DNA of 64,000 bases from Acidobacteriota bacterium. Lineage in GTDB: Bacteria > Acidobacteriota > Thermoanaerobaculia > Multivoradales > Multivoraceae. The first letter of the stretch is position 1, and each line of letters opens with the position of its first letter. Under the pieces are notes generated by a model. The model made no database searches, was not told the DNA's origin, and saw only the letters and a program-made list of their open reading frames with translations. This document shows positions 16,356 to 24,807 of the stretch, one piece after another. Position numbers and translations under genes: made by a program. Location of the stretch: the NCBI GenBank assembly GCA_028877275.1, contig JAPPFP010000026.1:186001-250000 (forward strand), read 5' to 3'.

Positions 16356-16804
16356 GCTGCGCGGAGGACCTCTTCCGGCGTCAGGTTGGCCGACGCGAAC
16401 GGGTCGACTACCCGGACTTCTCCGAATGTCTGGCCGTCCTGCAGATCCTCGGTCAGGAGGATCTCGCACTCGGACGTCTGCGCTGCCGCTACGATCAGAG
16501 CGTCCCACCAGGAGAGCGAGTTACGCTGTTCGAGGATCCAGGCCTTCTCGATCGTCGAAAGGTCGATGCCCAACGGCTCCCAGGCACCCAGAGCCCGCAC
16601 GATCTGCCGCGCTTTGGGCGCCTCCATGCCCGGCTTCAGCTTCCGCGTGAGGGTGGCGTAGAGCTCCTGCAGAACCTGAGTGCTCAGCCGGCCGGTGCGG
16701 CTGCGCCAGAGGTGCGCATACCACTCATCGGCGCGGGCCTGCTTCGCCGGATCGGACGAATCGTGCCGGTAGACGAAGACGTTCGTGTCAACGAAGACCG
16801 TCAC
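16328..16804 (-). CDS. vapC: VapC-type PIN-domain ribonuclease toxin
   Basis: A 158-residue PIN-domain protein. The metal-binding acidic residues are all visible: Asp6 in FVDTNVFVY, Glu47 in LQELYATL, Asp101 in SWWDALIVAAA and Asp120 in LLTEDLQDG. VapC toxins are Mg2+-dependent RNases that cut tRNA or rRNA when not held by the antitoxin. GTG 16804 overlaps the antitoxin gene by 17 bases, as usual in vapBC pairs. The 3' end overlaps the convergent sterol reductase gene by 28 bases, so the pair was fitted tightly into this locus. Confidence 0.9.
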   Translation of the reverse strand: MTVFVDTNVFVYRHDSSDPAKQARADEWYAHLWRSRTGRLSTQVLQELYATLTRKLKPGMEAPKARQIVRALGAWEPLGIDLSTIEKAWILEQRNSLSWWDALIVAAAQTSECEILLTEDLQDGQTFGEVRVVDPFASANLTPEEVLRAAYGMNGNTE

Positions 16805-17030
16805 GGTCGTGGAGGGAATCGCGGGAGGGATACGGCTTCCCGCTTTCGTTGAGCCGCTGAGGCTCGATGGCGAGGGCGCGTTCCATGGAGACCTCGTAGC
16901 GATCTTCCTTGCGCCTCATTCCCTGGAGCAGATCAGCCAACCAGCGCGAAACGCTGCGCCCGTTCTCGGCGGCGCGAACGCGAACCCAGAGCGCGTCCTC
17001 TTCCGGCAGGGTGACAGTAATGTTCTTCAT
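16788..17030 (-). CDS. vapB: Ribbon-helix-helix antitoxin of the VapBC pair
   Basis: An 80-residue protein whose N-terminus MKNITVTLPEEDALWVRVRA looks like a ribbon-helix-helix (CopG/Arc-type) DNA-binding domain, followed by a helix with SVSRWLADLLQGM. The C-terminal tail is charged and probably wraps the toxin. It should neutralise VapC and repress its own promoter. ATG 17030 has no Shine-Dalgarno sequence but starts right where a transcript from the upstream promoter would begin. The gene overlaps vapC by 17 bases in a different frame. Confidence 0.85.
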   Translation of the reverse strand: MKNITVTLPEEDALWVRVRAAENGRSVSRWLADLLQGMRRKEDRYEVSMERALAIEPQRLNESGKPYPSRDSLHDRDGLR

Positions 17031-17065
17031 GACACGAGACTAGGAAAACACGAGATTCGTGTCAA
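17031..17065 (-). promoter_or_regulatory. vapBC promoter with embedded operator
   Basis: On the minus strand a perfect -35 TTGACA (17065-17060) is followed by a 17-base spacer and a TAGTCT -10 (17042-17037), ending six bases before the vapB ATG. An inverted repeat, ACACGA-GAT-TCGTGT on the plus strand (17048-17062), overlaps the -35 and spacer. Its half-site ACACGAGA recurs at 17032-17039, over the -10. This is the layout expected for autorepression by a ribbon-helix-helix antitoxin and predicts a leaderless mRNA. Confidence 0.65.
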
Positions 17066-17080
17066 CACTCTTACGGAAGC

Positions 17081-17110
17081 GGAAAGGGCGCGGCCGGGAG
17101 GCCGCGCCCT
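17081..17110 (-). terminator. Hairpin terminator downstream of the initiator tRNA
   Basis: A perfect 11-bp stem (AGGGCGCGGCC with GGCCGCGCCCT) closes on a 4-base loop at 17085-17110. In the tRNA's direction it begins about nine bases after the tRNA 3' end and is followed by TTTCC. The T-run is short, but the strong stem and placement fit an intrinsic terminator. Confidence 0.6.
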
Positions 17111-17119
17111 GTATCGACT

Positions 17120-17196
<77 letters not shown>

Positions 17197-17208
17197 TCAG
17201 GACCGAAA

Positions 17209-17237
17209 ATCGTCGCACAGGAGGTGGGCGGTGTCAA
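17209..17237 (-). promoter_or_regulatory. Promoter of the initiator tRNA gene
   Basis: Minus-strand TTGACA (17237-17232) is a perfect -35. It is followed by a 17-base spacer and GACGAT (17214-17209), a 3-of-6 -10. The predicted start falls about five to seven bases before the mature tRNA 5' end at 17196. Confidence 0.6.
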
Positions 17238-17285
17238 CCACTCGGACGCTCCGGCCGGGGATCCCGGCTCGTGTAGGATTTCGCC

Positions 17286-17636
17286 GTGTCGGCGACGCCG
17301 GAAGGTAGGCGCGAACGGCTGCGGGAGCGCGTGGATCGTTGGCGCGAGAGGGCTCAGCGTTCGCTGCCGACGTTGATCGGCGTGGGGCTGATCCTGGCTC
17401 TTCTTTTTCTCGCGAGGGCGGGCTCCGAGAGCTACGCGGGGTTGGCTGAACTGGCGGAGCGCGAGGCGGAACTCGAGATCGACCTCGAGGAAACCCGGCT
17501 GCGGGTGGAGCGACTCAGGCGCACGGTGGAGTTGCTCCAGGACGACCCCGTGGTGCTGGAGCGGCTGGCGCGCGAGGAGCTGGGCCTGGTGAGGCCGGGC
17601 GACACGGTGGTCGTCCTGCCGCAGACGGACGACTGA
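17286..17636 (+). CDS. ftsB: FtsB/DivIC family cell-division protein
   Basis: A 116-residue bitopic protein: basic cytoplasmic N-terminus, one membrane helix (LPTLIGVGLILALLFLAR, about residues 28-45), then a coiled coil (ELAEREAELEIDLEETRLRV) and the conserved LERLAREELGLVRPGD motif of septum-formation initiators. FtsB works with FtsL and FtsQ, both encoded in the dcw cluster downstream, to activate septal peptidoglycan synthesis. GTG 17286 follows a TAGGAT -10-like hexamer by six bases without a Shine-Dalgarno. The gene is 17 bases upstream of mfd. Confidence 0.88.
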   Translation: MSATPEGRRERLRERVDRWRERAQRSLPTLIGVGLILALLFLARAGSESYAGLAELAEREAELEIDLEETRLRVERLRRTVELLQDDPVVLERLAREELGLVRPGDTVVVLPQTDD

Positions 17637-17653
17637 CTCCGACTCCCCGACTG

Positions 17654-20600
17654 GTGTCCGCCTGGCGTGATCTGGGCCGCCGCATTCGTCGCGGCCGCGA
17701 CTACCGCGAGTTGGCGGATGCCGAAAGGGCGGCGGTCGTCGGCCTGCCGGTGCGGGCGGCCGCGGTCGTGTTCGAACTGCTGGCGGAGGACCGGGACGCG
17801 GCGCAGCTCGTCGTCGTGCCCAGCGAGAGCGAGGTCCTGGCCTGGACCGAGGCGGCGGGGTTGCTGCGCGGGCCGAACCGGGCCCGGCTCATCCCCTTCC
17901 CGTCGCCGGCTCTGACCCCCTACCAGCAGGCGGAGGCCTCGCTGTTGGTGCGCGCCCAGGAGAGCACCGCCTACGATGCCCTGCTCGGGGCTTCGAGAGT
18001 CACGGTGGTCTGTACGCCGCGGGCGCTGTTTCACCGCCTGGCGGTGCCGGACGCGTTCCTCGGGTCGGTGGTCGACCTCGAGGTGGGTGGTCAGGCCACG
18101 CCCGAGACCCTGTTGCCCCGTCTGCTCGCCCACGGCTACCGGCGGAGCGACCTCGTGGCGGCCGTCGGTGCGGTGGCCCAGCGCGGGGGCGTGTTCGATC
18201 TCTTCGCGCCCGGCGAACCGCGACCGGTGCGTCTCGACCTGTTCGGCGACACGGTCGAGAGCATTCACCGCTTCGATCCGTCCACCCAGCGTTCCGAAGA
18301 GCCGATCGAGTCGCTGCGGATCCGGCCCCTGACGCCGTTCGTCGCCGGTGCGGAGCAAGCGGCCGGTCTGTCGGCGCTGTTGCTGGACGAACGGGGCGAC
18401 GACCTGTCCGACCGGGCCCGGACCCAGTTGGAGGAGATGGCGGCGGGGGAACCCTTCGACGGCTGGGAGAAGTACCTGCCCCTGCTCGAGCCGAGCACGA
18501 GTCTCGGCGAGGTGATGGCGGATGCTCCGGTCGTCGTCGTCGATCCCGAGCGGGTGAGCGGCGAGGTCGAACAGCACGCCGGGCTGTTGTGGGAGGAGTA
18601 CGCGCGGCGTTGCGATGGCGGCGAGATCGCGGCCGAGCCGGAACGGCTGACCGTGCCGGCGGACCAGGTTCTGGAACTGGTCGAGCGGGCGCCGTTCCGG
18701 GTCGGCGGAACGCTCGATCCGGCTGCGGGAGGCGCGCGCATCCGGGTGGACTTCGGCGCGGTCGAGACGGACGTGCTGATCGATCAGCTTCCCCGGTTCC
18801 CGCGGGAAGTGGAGACGGCCGCCGCGCGCGGCGACGACCTGTGGCTGGTGGCTCGTTCTGAACGGCACGAGGCGCTCCGCCAGACGCTGGGCCGCCGCGA
18901 GATCGACTGGGACGGGGGCGCGGTGCGGCTGGTCGACGGCGAGATGGCTCGCGGCTTCCGGCTGCCGCACGCGGGTCTGGTGCTTTACGGCGAGGGTCAG
19001 CTTTTCCGCCGGCGGCTCTCCAGGAGCCGACGTCGCCGGATGGGTCCCTTCGTGTCCGGGCTGCGCGACCTGCGCGTCGGCGAGTTCGTGGTCCACGAGG
19101 ACCACGGCATCGGTCAGTTCCTGGGGCTGAAGACCCTCGATGGTCCGTCCGGCGAGGGACCGGCGGTTGCCCGCGACCCGCGCCGGCAGCAACAGGCGCG
19201 CGCGGTCGAGGTGATGGAGCTTCTCTACTCGTCGGGGAGGACCCTGCTCCTGCCGCTGACCCGCCTGGACGAGATCGAGCGCTACAGCGGCATCGACGGC
19301 ATCGCGCCTCGTCTCGACCAGTTGGGCGGCAGTAGCTGGGCGAAGAAGAAGAGCCGGATCCGGCGCAGTCTCAAGGCGATCGCCACCGACCTGCTGAAGC
19401 TCTATGCCGAGCGCCGGTTGGCGCAGGCGGTGCCCATGGACGACGACAGTGACCGGCAGCTCCAGTTCGAGAGTGCCTTCCCCTACGAGGAAACGCCCGA
19501 TCAACTGGAAGCGGTGCGAACGATCAAGGAGGATCTGGCCCGGGACCGACCGATGGACCGCCTGCTGTGCGGCGACGTGGGCTTCGGCAAGACGGAGGTT
19601 GCGATGCGGGCGGCGTTCAAGGCGGTCGACAACGGACTGCAGGTCGCGGTCCTGGCGCCGACGACGATCCTCGCCGACCAGCATCTGCGGACGTTCCGGC
19701 GGCGCTTCCAGGGCTTCGACGTCGAAGTCGAGATGGTGTCCCGGTTCCGCTCGGCGGCCGAGATTCGGGCGATCAGGGCCCGGCTCGCCGCGGGCGAGAT
19801 TCACGTCCTGATCGGCACCCACCGGCTGCTCAGCCGCGACATCGACCTGCCGTGCCTGGGTCTGGTCGTGATCGACGAGGAGCAGCGCTTCGGCGTCGCC
19901 CAGAAGGAACGGTTGCGCGAACTGCGGCGCAACGTCCACGTGCTGGCGATGTCGGCCACGCCGGTGCCTCGTACCCTGCAGCTATCACTCGCCGGAGTGA
20001 GGGACCTGTCCCTGATCGAGTCGCCGCCGCGCGACCGGATGGCGGTAGAGACGAGGATCCTGCCGTTCTCGGGTGACCTCGTGCGCGAGGCGATCGAGTT
20101 CGAGGTGGAGCGTGGCGGCCAGGTGTTCTACGTCTACAACCGGGTCGAGGACATCGAGGGGATTCTTCGCTACCTGCGCGAACTGGTCCCGGGGCTGAGG
20201 ATCACCGTCGGTCACGGTCAGATGGAGGAAGCGGAGCTGGGCCGGCGGATGCGCGCCTTCACCGCGGGCGAGTACGACCTGCTCCTCGCGACGACGATCA
20301 TCGAGAACGGAATCGACATTCCGAACGTGAACACGATGCTCGTCCACCGTGCCGACCGGTTCGGCCTGGCCCAGCTCTACCAGTTGCGGGGCCGGGTGGG
20401 CCGCAGCGACCAGCTTGGCTACTGCTACCTGCTGGCGCCGCCCGACACCGTGCTGTCCGCAGAGGCGCGCAAGCGGCTCGTGGCGATCCGGGAGTTCACG
20501 GAACTCGGAGCGGGATTCCGCATCGCGGCCCGCGACCTGGAGATCCGTGGCGCGGGTAACCTGGTCGGCGCCGAGCAGAGCGGTCACATCGCGGAGGTCG

Positions 20601-21133
20601 GGATCGAGACCTACATGAAGATGCTGGAGCAGGCGATCGCCGAACTGCGCGGCGAGGCGCCCTCGGAGGTCCCGTCCGCCACGATCAGCCTGCCCGCGGC
20701 CATGTCGATTCCCGAGGACTACATCGGCGAGATCTCGCTGCGGCTCGAGATCTACCGCCGGCTGGCGGACGCCACGGAGGATCCGGCGATGCTGCTCGCG
20801 GAACTGCGCGACCGCTTCGGTCCGCCGCCCGAGCCCGTCCACACGCTGATCCAGGGGGCCGAACTGAAACGGATCGCCGAGGGCGTCGGCGTTCAGGCGA
20901 TCGCCCACCGGAATGACCGGCTGACGATCCGTCTGCGTCGCGACGCGAAGGTCGACGTCGACCGGTTGATTCGCTTCGTGTCCGAACGCGAAGGCGCCGC
21001 GTTCGCGCCGGACGGCGTGCTGACCCTGAGGGACGTTCCGGGCCGGGAGTCCATGGAGATCTCGCTGCAACTGCTGGAGCTTCTGTCGGGCGAAGCGCAG
21101 GGGCGACTGGGTGCCCTGGAGACCGTGCATTGA
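17654..21133 (+). CDS. mfd: Transcription-repair coupling factor Mfd
   Basis: A 1159-residue DNA translocase of normal family length. It has the UvrB-like N-terminal half, a CarD/RID RNA-polymerase-binding domain (VGEFVVHEDHGIGQFLGL), a superfamily-2 helicase core with Walker A GDVGFGKTEVAMRAAF and DEEQ box VIDEEQRFGV, and the C-terminal TRG and D7 regions (RGRVGRSDQLGYCYLL). It removes stalled RNA polymerase and recruits UvrA. The RID domain carries about 15 extra residues, near residues 496-519, relative to E. coli Mfd. GTG 17654 lies 17 bases after ftsB, and the stop overlaps the next start. Confidence 0.97.
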   Translation: MSAWRDLGRRIRRGRDYRELADAERAAVVGLPVRAAAVVFELLAEDRDAAQLVVVPSESEVLAWTEAAGLLRGPNRARLIPFPSPALTPYQQAEASLLVRAQESTAYDALLGASRVTVVCTPRALFHRLAVPDAFLGSVVDLEVGGQATPETLLPRLLAHGYRRSDLVAAVGAVAQRGGVFDLFAPGEPRPVRLDLFGDTVESIHRFDPSTQRSEEPIESLRIRPLTPFVAGAEQAAGLSALLLDERGDDLSDRARTQLEEMAAGEPFDGWEKYLPLLEPSTSLGEVMADAPVVVVDPERVSGEVEQHAGLLWEEYARRCDGGEIAAEPERLTVPADQVLELVERAPFRVGGTLDPAAGGARIRVDFGAVETDVLIDQLPRFPREVETAAARGDDLWLVARSERHEALRQTLGRREIDWDGGAVRLVDGEMARGFRLPHAGLVLYGEGQLFRRRLSRSRRRRMGPFVSGLRDLRVGEFVVHEDHGIGQFLGLKTLDGPSGEGPAVARDPRRQQQARAVEVMELLYSSGRTLLLPLTRLDEIERYSGIDGIAPRLDQLGGSSWAKKKSRIRRSLKAIATDLLKLYAERRLAQAVPMDDDSDRQLQFESAFPYEETPDQLEAVRTIKEDLARDRPMDRLLCGDVGFGKTEVAMRAAFKAVDNGLQVAVLAPTTILADQHLRTFRRRFQGFDVEVEMVSRFRSAAEIRAIRARLAAGEIHVLIGTHRLLSRDIDLPCLGLVVIDEEQRFGVAQKERLRELRRNVHVLAMSATPVPRTLQLSLAGVRDLSLIESPPRDRMAVETRILPFSGDLVREAIEFEVERGGQVFYVYNRVEDIEGILRYLRELVPGLRITVGHGQMEEAELGRRMRAFTAGEYDLLLATTIIENGIDIPNVNTMLVHRADRFGLAQLYQLRGRVGRSDQLGYCYLLAPPDTVLSAEARKRLVAIREFTELGAGFRIAARDLEIRGAGNLVGAEQSGHIAEVGIETYMKMLEQAIAELRGEAPSEVPSATISLPAAMSIPEDYIGEISLRLEIYRRLADATEDPAMLLAELRDRFGPPPEPVHTLIQGAELKRIAEGVGVQAIAHRNDRLTIRLRRDAKVDVDRLIRFVSEREGAAFAPDGVLTLRDVPGRESMEISLQLLELLSGEAQGRLGALETVH

Positions 21134-21966
21134 GCGGCGTGCGCTCTCCGCGGTTCTCCGCCTGGCTGTTGGCGGTTCTGCCGTTGGCCTGCGCGGGCAG
21201 CCTGCCGGAAGGAGTCGTCGTGCGGATCGGCGGCGAGGACAAGAGCTACGAGGACTTCGATCGCTACGTCATGAGCGTTCTGCACGTCGACGCTTCGCGC
21301 TCGAGCAGCGAAGTGCTGTCGCGGCTGTTCGAACGGTTCGTCGACGACGAACTCCTGTTGCGGTGGGCCAGGGACCGGGGACTGGCGGACGAAGCCGCGA
21401 CGTCGCACGAGGCCGCCGCCTCGGTGCTCGAGGCTTCGCCGCTCGAGATCTCGTCGACGGATGTCGAGCGCTACTACGCGGAGCACCGGAGCGACTACCA
21501 GCGGCCCCCCCGGGCGCGCCTGCGTCAGATCCTGGTCGAGGATCGCGCCAGCGCGGAGCAGGCGCTGGCGGAACTCGAGGCCGGCGTCGACTTCGGCGAG
21601 GTGGCGCGGATCCGTTCCATCGGCCCCAGCGCCCCGGATGGCGGCCTCCAGGGCGAACTGTCGCGGGAGGACCTGCCCGGAGCCCTGGCCGACGTCGTGT
21701 TCGCGCTCGAGGAGGGGGAGTGGAGCGAGCTGCTGGAGGCGGACTACGGCTTTCGCATCTTCCAGGTCGAAGACCTCCTGGCCGCCGAGACGCTGTCGCT
21801 CGAGGCGGCGGCGCCGTCGATCCGGTCCCGGCTGGTTGCCGAACGGAGCGAAGCGCTGATCCGGCAGGCGATAGAAGAGGCGAGGCGGGAATACAATCTG
21901 CAGATTGCGGTTTCAAGACTACCGTTCGAGTACAGCGGCCCCTACAGCGAACCAGCAGCCGAATGA
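21130..21966 (+). CDS. Parvulin-type peptidyl-prolyl isomerase, predicted lipoprotein
   Basis: A 278-residue exported protein. The N-terminal signal ends LPLACAG, a likely lipobox. The body resembles the SurA/PrsA/PpiC layout: a helical chaperone-like region (RLFERFVDDELLLRWARD) and a parvulin domain with RARLRQILVED, SAEQALAELEAGVDFGEVAR and GGLQGELSREDLPGAL (PpiC consensus). It should assist folding of outer-membrane or secreted proteins. The start is TTG 21130, overlapping the mfd stop; GTG 21139 is the alternative. It is followed 10 bases later by a second foldase gene, so the two probably cooperate. Confidence 0.82.
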   Translation: MSGVRSPRFSAWLLAVLPLACAGSLPEGVVVRIGGEDKSYEDFDRYVMSVLHVDASRSSSEVLSRLFERFVDDELLLRWARDRGLADEAATSHEAAASVLEASPLEISSTDVERYYAEHRSDYQRPPRARLRQILVEDRASAEQALAELEAGVDFGEVARIRSIGPSAPDGGLQGELSREDLPGALADVVFALEEGEWSELLEADYGFRIFQVEDLLAAETLSLEAAAPSIRSRLVAERSEALIRQAIEEARREYNLQIAVSRLPFEYSGPYSEPAAE

Positions 21967-21976
21967 GGAAGACGAC

Positions 21977-23137
21977 ATGAGCCGAGAAGCCTGCCGCCGT
22001 CGCGGCGCCGACTTGCGATTGGCGGCCGTGGCGACGCTGGCCGCGCTGCTGGCTGCGCTCCCGGCGGCCGCGCAAACGGAACCCGGTGCGGATAACCGCG
22101 TCGTCCTGCGGGTCAACGACCGGATCGTGACTCTGTACGACTACCAGCGGGCGCTTGCCGAGCAGATCCGTCAGATCCGGAATGCGCCCGCTCTCACGGA
22201 CCTGCAACGGCAGGAGCGACTGGGGGAGGTCGGCCGCATCATCATGAAGGCCATGTTCGAGGAGCAGTTGATCCTCTCCCGGGCAGACCAGCTCGCCGTG
22301 GTCATCGACGAGAGCGACGTCGAGCAACAGATGCGGGCGACGTGGGAGCGGTATGGCATCGAGACCGAGGAGCAGTTCCGGGACGCCCTCGCTCAGTCGG
22401 GCATGCGCGAGGAGGATTTCCGCGCCCGCACGCGCATCGAATTGCGAGCCAACGTCGTGCGCGGTCGGGAGGTCGCACCGCGGATCGACCTCGCGGACGA
22501 GGACCTGCGCAGGTTCTACCGCGAGAACCAGGAGCGTTTCGCGATCCCGGAGAGGGCCCGGTTCGAGGAGGTGGTGATCCTCGAAGGCGTCGTTCCGGCG
22601 GACCGGATGGCGCCGCTGGCGTCGCTGGCACGGACCCGGTTGGTGTCCGGTGAAGAAGCCGCGAAAGTGGCGGAAGGTCTGGGCGAGGGATCAACCCCCG
22701 TCGATGTCGGTTGGGTGACGCCGGGCGACCTGGCGACGGCATTGGATGCTGTTGCCTGGGATCTGCAACCGGGCGACGTGGCGGAAGCCGTCTCCGCGCG
22801 AGGCGGTCTTCACGTGCTGAAGATGCTCGAGCGCGAACCCGCTTCGGTTCAGCCGTTCGAGGACGTGCGTGATGCGATCGAGCGGGAGGAACGCGGCCGT
22901 CTCTTCGAGGAGGAGTACACGCTCTACATGGAGGAACTCGCCGAGGCCGCCTATATCGTCGAGCGTCTGCCGGAGGAAGCGGTGGGATACCGGCCGGTGG
23001 CGACGCCGTCGCTCGATGCCGATGCCCTCGGGCTGCTCAGTCGCTTCGGGCCCGACGCGGGCGCTCAGCCCGATGCGAGCGCTCAGGACGCGGAAGAGCC
23101 CGTGGCCGAAGAGACCGGCGACGGTTCCGACGCCTAG
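21977..23137 (+). CDS. SurA-like periplasmic chaperone/peptidyl-prolyl isomerase
   Basis: A 386-residue protein with a cleavable signal ending AAAQ-TEP. The N-terminal module (VVLRVNDRIVTLYDYQRAL, then MKAMFEEQLILSRADQ) matches the SurA_N/trigger-like chaperone domain. A divergent parvulin domain follows around residues 190-290, with VDVGWVTPGDLATALDAVAWDL and ARGGLHVLKMLEREP. The acidic C-terminal tail (EEPVAEETGDGSDA) is low complexity. It probably escorts outer-membrane proteins such as LptD, also encoded in this window. ATG 21977 has a GAGGAA Shine-Dalgarno six bases upstream. Confidence 0.85.
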   Translation: MSREACRRRGADLRLAAVATLAALLAALPAAAQTEPGADNRVVLRVNDRIVTLYDYQRALAEQIRQIRNAPALTDLQRQERLGEVGRIIMKAMFEEQLILSRADQLAVVIDESDVEQQMRATWERYGIETEEQFRDALAQSGMREEDFRARTRIELRANVVRGREVAPRIDLADEDLRRFYRENQERFAIPERARFEEVVILEGVVPADRMAPLASLARTRLVSGEEAAKVAEGLGEGSTPVDVGWVTPGDLATALDAVAWDLQPGDVAEAVSARGGLHVLKMLEREPASVQPFEDVRDAIEREERGRLFEEEYTLYMEELAEAAYIVERLPEEAVGYRPVATPSLDADALGLLSRFGPDAGAQPDASAQDAEEPVAEETGDGSDA

Positions 23138-23224
23138 GCAGCCCGCGGCGGAAGATCGCGCTGCGGCGGCCGAGATCGCGCTACAGCGGCGCGAGTCGTG
23201 CCGCGTTCCAGCGCTTCGTCGTCA

Positions 23225-23276
23225 AGTGGAGCAGAGTGGCCTGAAGTAGACAAGAATGGCCTAACGGTGCTAGTGT
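23225..23276 (+). promoter_or_regulatory. Candidate MraZ operator and dcw promoter
   Basis: Four tandem 10-base units beginning AGTGG, AGTGG, AGTAG and AATGG occupy 23225-23264. Known MraZ operators are short TGGG- or GTG-containing direct repeats at the same 10-base spacing upstream of mraZ. Within and after the repeats, TAGACA (23247-23252), an 18-base spacer and TAGTGT (23271-23276) form a possible promoter. Bound MraZ would then cover the -35. The 199-base gap between surA and mraZ shows one other feature, an imperfect 20-base tandem repeat at 23153-23190 with no clear role. Confidence 0.6.
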
Positions 23277-23336
23277 TCCGCCTCTGAGCGTCAGTTTGTG
23301 GGCAAGTCCGCCCGCCTGACTCTCGGGGCGTGAGCG

Positions 23337-23807
23337 ATGTTTCGAGGGCATGCAGAGGCCAAGATCGACGCCAAGGGCCGGCTCAAGGTGCCGAGCGTCT
23401 TCCTCCGCCCGCTCCAGGAGCGGTACGGCCCGGACATCTTCACCACGTCGCTGCGGGGCGACTGCGCGTGGATCTACCCGCTCCGGATCTGGGAACAGGT
23501 GGAGGAGAGCTACGGGAGGCTGCCCGGCTCCAACACGCGCTTGCGCGACTACCTGCGGCGGACCAGCTACTTCGGCCAGCAGAGTCGACTCGATTCCCAG
23601 GGCCGGCTGATGGTCCCGGGCCGGCTGCGAAAGTGGGCGGGCATCGATGGAGAAGTCGTCCTCTTCGGCAAGCGGGACCACCTGGAGGTCTGGAACCTGA
23701 AGCGGATCGAAGAGGAGATCGAGGCCAACCCGTTCACGGACGAGGACCTCGACGCACTGACGAGGGACCTGGCCGCGCTCGATGCCAACGGGAGCAGGGA
23801 CGGCTAG
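23337..23807 (+). CDS. mraZ: Transcriptional regulator MraZ
   Basis: A 156-residue protein with the two AbrB-like half-domains of MraZ, each marked by a DxxGRLxVP motif: DAKGRLKVP near the N-terminus and DSQGRLMVP in the middle. MraZ forms a ring-shaped oligomer, binds direct repeats upstream of its own gene and regulates the dcw operon. Four such repeats lie 72-112 bases upstream of the ATG. As in most bacteria, it is the first gene of the division and cell-wall cluster and is followed directly by rsmH. Confidence 0.96.
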   Translation: MFRGHAEAKIDAKGRLKVPSVFLRPLQERYGPDIFTTSLRGDCAWIYPLRIWEQVEESYGRLPGSNTRLRDYLRRTSYFGQQSRLDSQGRLMVPGRLRKWAGIDGEVVLFGKRDHLEVWNLKRIEEEIEANPFTDEDLDALTRDLAALDANGSRDG

Positions 23808-24783
23808 CGATGTGGGCGAACGAACCGTCTCTCACCAGCCCGTCCTGGTTGACGAGGTGCTGCGATTCCTTGCGCCCGAACGAAGCGGCTGGTTCGTCGA
23901 CTGCACGGTCGGCCTGGGTGGCCACGCGGCGGAGATACTGCGACGCCACGCCGCGGCCTCGGTCCTTGGCATTGACCGGGACACGGAGGCCCTGGAACAC
24001 GCTTCCAGCCGCCTGCGCGAGTTTGGTCCGAGGGCCCGTCTCGTTCACGGCAACTTCGGGTCAATCCGGGAGATCGTCGCGGAGGCGGACATCGGGAAGC
24101 CGACGGGCATCCTCGCCGACCTTGGCGTTTCGTCGCTCCAGCTGGACCGGCCGGAACGCGGCTTCAGCTTCATGCGGTCCGGACCGCTCGACATGCGGAT
24201 GGACCAATCGCCCGGATCGGCAATCAGGACTGCGAGGGACGTCGTGAATCTGGAATCCCAAAGCGTGTTGGAGACCGTGCTGCGTGACTACGGCGAGGAA
24301 CGGCAGGCTCGCAGGATCGCGCGTGCGATCGTCGAGCGCCGCCGCCGTGAGCCGATCGAAACCACGGACGACCTGCGCGATCTGGTTCACGAGGCGGTGG
24401 GCGCGTCCAGAGTGCGGCGTGGCCGCGCCTTGCGGGCCGGCGCCCGGTCGATCGATGCGGCGACGAGGACCTTCCAGGCGCTCCGCATCGCGGTGAACGA
24501 GGAGCTGTCGGGGCTCGGAACGACACTCGAACAGGCGATGAAGCTGCTCGACCGGGACGGGCGGCTGGTGGTGATCTCGTACCACAGCCTGGAGGACCGG
24601 ATCGTCAAGCACCGTCTTCGCGCGAGCGCCCTGGGCGAAGTGGATCCGATCACCGGCCGGCCTCGCACCGAGACCCGTCTGATCGAGCTGATGACCCGGA
24701 AGCCGGTCCGGCCCGAGCCGAGCGAGGTTCAGTACAACCCCAGGTCGCGGTCCGCCCGGTTGCGGGCGGCGAGGCGCCTCTAG
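23782..24783 (+). CDS. rsmH: 16S rRNA (cytosine1402-N4)-methyltransferase RsmH
   Basis: A 333-residue SAM-dependent methyltransferase (formerly MraW). Visible signatures are HQPVLVDEVL at the start, the SAM-binding VDCTVGLGGHAAEIL, LADLGVSSLQLD, and the conserved SYHSLEDRIVKH near the C-terminus. It modifies C1402 in the ribosomal P site. ATG 23782 would overlap mraZ by 26 bases. GTG 23812, just after the mraZ stop, is an equally plausible start and would remove ten residues. Its place between mraZ and ftsL is the standard dcw order. Confidence 0.95.
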   Translation: MPTGAGTASDVGERTVSHQPVLVDEVLRFLAPERSGWFVDCTVGLGGHAAEILRRHAAASVLGIDRDTEALEHASSRLREFGPRARLVHGNFGSIREIVAEADIGKPTGILADLGVSSLQLDRPERGFSFMRSGPLDMRMDQSPGSAIRTARDVVNLESQSVLETVLRDYGEERQARRIARAIVERRRREPIETTDDLRDLVHEAVGASRVRRGRALRAGARSIDAATRTFQALRIAVNEELSGLGTTLEQAMKLLDRDGRLVVISYHSLEDRIVKHRLRASALGEVDPITGRPRTETRLIELMTRKPVRPEPSEVQYNPRSRSARLRAARRL

Positions 24784-24807
24784 CGCCTGGGTCCGGGAAC
24801 CGGGACG

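Noticed and set aside
17432..19939. 835-codon open frame on the minus strand across mfd
   Set aside because: Reverse shadow of mfd, rich in Arg, Gln and His, with no domain.
23153..23190. Imperfect 20-base tandem repeat after the surA stop
   Set aside because: Only two copies with several differences in GC-rich sequence. No function can be argued.
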